Assembly (NCBI GenBank): GCA_001599815.1
Contig: BCIA01000001.1
Span: 1,616,934 to 1,680,933, forward strand
Source of the DNA: Furcasterigmium furcatum
Taxonomy: Eukaryota; Ascomycota; Sordariomycetes; Glomerellales; Plectosphaerellaceae
Reading direction: 5' to 3'
DNA: 64,000 nucleotides
Shown here: positions 64,000-64,000 of the stretch, piece after piece
How positions within the stretch are numbered: position 1 is the stretch's first letter
Layout: every line of letters begins with the position of its first letter
Program-made: the position numbers and the translations under genes
Notes under the pieces: generated by a model
What the model was told of the DNA's origin: nothing
The model's input: the letters and a program-made list of their open reading frames with translations, nothing else
The model's database searches: none

Positions 64000-64000
64000 C

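Noticed and set aside
1..64000. CRISPR arrays, bacterial promoters, transposons, rRNA
   Set aside because: Eukaryotic nuclear sequence; no spaced direct repeats, transposase or reverse-transcriptase motifs, terminal inverted repeats or rRNA sequence recognised by eye.

Overview
This window looks like nuclear DNA of a filamentous ascomycete (Pezizomycotina, most likely Sordariomycetes). The evidence is GC-rich coding sequence, many short introns of 48 to 70 bp with fungal GTRNGT/CTNAC/YAG signals, two Zn2Cys6 regulators, an AA9 lytic polysaccharide monooxygenase, a GH28 pectin-degrading enzyme, a small cysteine-rich secreted protein and split tRNA genes. No genus can be assigned from sequence alone. 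One 100-base run of N (6641-6740) is an assembly gap inside a tandem repeat.

Layout. 1-2338: gene-free flank. 2339-4372 (-): secreted S33 peptidase. 5870-7934 (-): unusual repeat protein of unknown function. 9985-12316 (-): Srk1/Rck2-type kinase. 15836-24813: two Zn2Cys6 factors, an NmrA-like NAD(P)-binding protein and an Aur1-like PAP2 membrane protein. 25916-27280 (-): GH28 enzyme. 28073-28169: intron-containing tRNA-Ala. 28342-29013 (-): HbpS/DUF336 protein. 30632-32867 (+): GMC oxidoreductase. 35134-37061 (+): Fmp42/SLC43-like transporter. 37897-38073 (+): 58-residue cysteine-rich secreted protein. 38947-43006: aldo/keto reductase, M20 amidohydrolase and HSL-type esterase. 44360-45445 (+): AA9 LPMO with an odd tail. 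45941-47698 (-): coiled-coil protein of unknown family. 48690-49644 (-): second NmrA-like protein. 50330-50434 (-): split tRNA-Met. 51589-52593 (-): CHORD-like zinc protein. 55884-57070 (+): predicted GPI-anchored secreted protein with an in-frame stop to explain. 57620-60315 (-): Kha1-type K+/H+ antiporter. 62137-63500 (-): monocarboxylate-type MFS permease. The right edge has an open frame that may be the 3' end of another gene.

How the genes may work together. No secondary-metabolite core enzyme (PKS, NRPS or terpene synthase) is present. The window reads as ordinary chromosome with a good share of secreted and plant-polymer-related functions: GH28, AA9, the GMC oxidoreductase and the S33 peptidase. 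There is a possible small catabolic or detoxification group (AKR, M20, esterase) and a possible regulator/NmrA pair at 19.6-23.2 kb. Splice junctions were read by eye; almost every model was checked by requiring the summed exon length to be divisible by three and by recognisable protein sequence across each junction.
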